Origin: Stutzerimonas nosocomialis
GTDB lineage: Bacteria; Pseudomonadota; Gammaproteobacteria; Pseudomonadales; Pseudomonadaceae
DNA: 64,000 bases
Direction of reading: 5' to 3'
NCBI RefSeq assembly: GCF_005876855.1
Contig: NZ_QLAE01000002.1
Location: forward strand, 177,234-241,233
Below, one piece after another: positions 62,025-64,000 of the stretch (positions within the stretch are counted from its first letter, which is position 1; every line of letters starts with the position of its first letter). The position numbers were made by a program, and so were the translations under genes. Under the pieces are notes generated by a model. That model searched no databases. It had not been told where the DNA came from and was given only the letters and a program-made list of their open reading frames with translations.

Positions 62025-62516
62025 TCACTGCTCGGGTACCGGAAGGTCGAGGGACTCCTTCACTTCCTCCATGACGATGTAGCTTTTCGACTCCCTGACA
62101 TGGGGCAGCTTGAGCAGGATGTCGCCGAGCAGTTTGCGGTAGGACGCCATCTCCGAAATGCGTGCCTTGACTAGGTAGTCGAAGTCTCCCGAAACCAGGT
62201 GGCATTCCAGCACATGGGGCAGCTTGAGCACGGCCCGGCGGAATTCCTCGAAGATGTCGCCGGACTTGTAGGCCAGGCTGATCTCGACGAACACCAGCAG
62301 GCCTGCCTGCAGGAACTGCGGATTTAGCCTGGCGCTGTAGCCCATGATGATGCCCTCGCGCTCCAGGCGGCGGACCCGCTCGGTGCAGGGCGTGGTCGAC
62401 AGCCCGACGCGCTCGCCGAGCTCGGTGAAGGGCAAGCGTCCCTCGGCTTGCAACAGGCGCAGGATCTGCCGGTCTATCTTGTCGAGTTCCCGGCGGCTTT
62501 GATGACGGGTTCGCAT
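62025..62516 (-). CDS. dadR: Lrp/AsnC-family regulator of D-amino-acid catabolism
   Basis: A 163-residue leucine-responsive-type regulator: N-terminal helix-turn-helix (LDKIDRQILRLLQAEGR, LPFTELGERVGLSTTPCTERVRRLE) and the RAM domain (VFVEISLAYK, VLECHLVSGDFDYLVKAR). It is divergent from dadA and in pseudomonads activates dadAX in response to L-alanine. Start at 62516 with GGAGG about 9 bases upstream; the 49-codon longer reading lies across the regulatory region. Confidence 0.93.
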   Translation of the reverse strand: MRTRHQSRRELDKIDRQILRLLQAEGRLPFTELGERVGLSTTPCTERVRRLEREGIIMGYSARLNPQFLQAGLLVFVEISLAYKSGDIFEEFRRAVLKLPHVLECHLVSGDFDYLVKARISEMASYRKLLGDILLKLPHVRESKSYIVMEEVKESLDLPVPEQ

Positions 62517-62559
62517 GGTGGATATGCCTCCAAAAGTCGGCTTTCTGGCGAGATTTATC

Positions 62560-62612
62560 GCCAAATATAGCCACTTATATAGGCAAAAACACTGATTGGC
62601 CTTTTCTATACT
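62560..62612. promoter_or_regulatory. Divergent dadR/dadA control region with AT-rich palindrome
   Basis: GCCAAATATA and TATATAGGC (62560-62569 and 62576-62584) form an inverted repeat in a strikingly AT-rich stretch for this genome, as expected for an Lrp-type site. A -10-like TATACT lies at 62607-62612 toward dadA with no good -35, consistent with an activator-dependent promoter. The regulator is inferred to be DadR. Confidence 0.55.
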
Positions 62613-62662
62613 GCGCTCAATAGTGCATACGGAAAGCTCGTTCGGCGGGCTGGGAGGCGGCA

Positions 62663-63964
62663 ATGCGAGTTCTGGTACTTGGCAGCGGCGTGATCGGCAC
62701 CACCAGTGCCTACTACCTCGCGCGCGCCGGTTTCGAGGTGACGGTGGTCGACCGCCAGCCGGCGGTCGCGCAGGAGACCAGCTTCGCCAACGCAGGCCAG
62801 GTCTCGCCGGGCTATGCCTCGCCCTGGGCCGCGCCGGGCGTGCCGCTCAAGGCGATCAAGTGGCTGCTGCAGCGCCATGCCCCGCTGGCGATCAAGCTCA
62901 CCGGCGACGTGCAGCAGTACCTGTGGATGGCTCAGATGCTGCGCAACTGCACCGCGGCCCGCTACGCGGTGAACAAGGAGCGCATGGTGCGCCTGTCCGA
63001 ATACAGCCGCGATTGCCTGGACGAGCTGCGCGCCGAGACGGGCATCGACTACGAGGGCCGCCAGCTGGGCACCACCCAGCTCTTTCGCACCCAGGCGCAA
63101 CTCGACAGCGCGGCCAAGGACATTGCGGTGCTGGAGCGCTCCGGAGTGCCCTACGAACTGCTCGACCGCGCCGGCATCGCCCTCGCTGAGCCGGCGCTGG
63201 CCAAGGTGGCGCACACGCTCACCGGCGCCCTGCGCCTACCCAATGACCAGACCGGCGATTGCCAGCTGTTCACCACGCGGCTGGCGGACATGGCGCGCCA
63301 GCTGGGCGTCGAGTTCCGCTTCGGGCAGAACGTCCAGCGGCTGGACGTTTCCGGCGACCGCATCAATGGCGTCTGGATCGACGGCAGGCTGGAAACCGCC
63401 GACCGCTACGTGCTGGCGCTGGGCAGCTACAGCCCGGCCCTGCTCGCGCCGCTGGGCATCCGCGCGCCGGTCTACCCGCTCAAGGGCTATTCGCTGACGG
63501 TGCCGATCGGCAACCCGGCGATGGCACCGATGTCCACGGTGCTGGACGAGACCTACAAGGTGGCGATCACCCGCTTCGACCAGCGCATCCGCGTCGGCGG
63601 GATGGCCGAGATCGCGGGCTACGACCTGTCGCTCGACCCGCGCCGCCGCGAGACCCTGGAAATGGTGGTCGGCGACCTGTTCCCCGAAGGCGGGGATGCC
63701 CGTCAGGCGGACTTCTGGACTGGCCTGCGTCCGGCCACGCCGGATGGCACCCCCATCGTCGGTGCCACCGCCTACCGCAACCTGTTCCTCAATACCGGCC
63801 ATGGTACGCTCGGCTGGACCATGGCCTGCGGCTCCGGTCGGTTGCTGGCGGATCTGATCGCCCGGCGCCGTCCGCAGATCAGCACCGAAGGCCTGGATAT
63901 CTCCCGTTACGGTCAGCACAAGGACATTCGCAAACATGCCCATCCAGCGCCTGCACACCAATAA
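62663..63964 (+). CDS. dadA: D-amino acid dehydrogenase small subunit
   Basis: A 433-residue membrane-associated flavoprotein that deaminates D-alanine and other D-amino acids to 2-oxo acids and passes electrons to the quinone pool. The FAD loop is [21 protein letters not shown], with the [19 protein letters not shown] block and the C-terminal [20 protein letters not shown] and [19 protein letters not shown] typical of the family. The ATG follows GGGAGG. It overlaps the following RidA-family gene by 29 bases. Confidence 0.97.
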   Translation: MRVLVLGSGVIGTTSAYYLARAGFEVTVVDRQPAVAQETSFANAGQVSPGYASPWAAPGVPLKAIKWLLQRHAPLAIKLTGDVQQYLWMAQMLRNCTAARYAVNKERMVRLSEYSRDCLDELRAETGIDYEGRQLGTTQLFRTQAQLDSAAKDIAVLERSGVPYELLDRAGIALAEPALAKVAHTLTGALRLPNDQTGDCQLFTTRLADMARQLGVEFRFGQNVQRLDVSGDRINGVWIDGRLETADRYVLALGSYSPALLAPLGIRAPVYPLKGYSLTVPIGNPAMAPMSTVLDETYKVAITRFDQRIRVGGMAEIAGYDLSLDPRRRETLEMVVGDLFPEGGDARQADFWTGLRPATPDGTPIVGATAYRNLFLNTGHGTLGWTMACGSGRLLADLIARRRPQISTEGLDISRYGQHKDIRKHAHPAPAHQ

Positions 63965-64000
63965 CCGCATGAGTCAGATCGTCATCAACCGCGGCACGGT
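63936..64000 (+). CDS. RidA-family protein, N-terminal part only
   Basis: Only the first 21 codons are in the window: [20 protein letters not shown]. This N-terminus matches the RidA-type protein encoded between dadA and dadX in Pseudomonas, which clears imine products of D-amino-acid oxidation. The start lies within the last 29 bases of dadA in another frame, so translation is probably coupled. The rest is beyond the window. Confidence 0.75.
   Translation, partial: MPIQRLHTNNRMSQIVINRGT

Overview
The window is a high-GC gammaproteobacterial chromosome segment that reads as Pseudomonas sensu lato (P. stutzeri/Stutzerimonas-like or a close relative). The evidence is gene content and order: Crc beside pyrE, a two-part AlgC, 6S RNA between zapA and the 5-formyl-THF cyclo-ligase gene, gpmI/secB/grxC, the ubiH/pepP/ygfB block, spoT/rpoZ/gmk, and dadR/dadA. 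Species cannot be fixed from sequence reading alone. No tRNA, rRNA, insertion sequence, phage gene or CRISPR array was seen.

Layout. 1-3.3 kb: envC-like murein hydrolase activator (partial), gpmI, rhodanese, grxC, secB. 3.3-9.7 kb: a quinone oxidoreductase, then the complete cytochrome bo3 operon cyoABCDE behind a 560-bp gap packed with perfect hairpins. 9.8-12.4 kb: FliL-like protein, EVE-domain protein, a 43-residue membrane peptide, 5-formyl-THF cyclo-ligase, 6S RNA, zapA and a small coiled-coil gene. 12.5-16.8 kb: ygfB-pepP-ubiH-ubiI. 17-19.7 kb: ferric-iron ABC transporter (binding protein and permease, no ATPase here). 19.8-24.3 kb: gcvT-gcvH-gcvP.

24.4-37.7 kb is the least house-keeping-like part: a DUF2388 protein, a 1578-residue soluble hybrid histidine kinase, a second FtsH-type membrane AAA protease, a GAF/HD-GYP protein, a FecR-domain protein, an OmpA-like lipoprotein and a CHASE2-class III nucleotide cyclase. 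It separates two conserved core clusters and joins envelope sensing with possible cyclic-nucleotide and c-di-GMP signalling.

37.8-51.4 kb returns to core genes: ridA, spoT, rpoZ, gmk, yicC, rph, a DUF4870 protein, crc, pyrE, a DUF4124 protein, argB, algC, dut, coaBC. 51.6-58.8 kb: radC, a polytopic membrane protein, a hotdog thioesterase, a 3-hydroxyacyl-CoA dehydrogenase, a chemoreceptor, a DUF962/Mpo1 protein and a secreted protein of unknown function. 59-64 kb: a phospholipase D-family lipoprotein, an FAD amine oxidase, and the D-amino-acid catabolic locus dadR/dadA plus a second RidA-family gene cut by the window end.

The best candidates for something undescribed are the structured leader in front of cyoA, the FecR-OmpA-CHASE2 cyclase/HD-GYP group, and the divergent FtsH-like protease. 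All three are inferences from sequence and layout.
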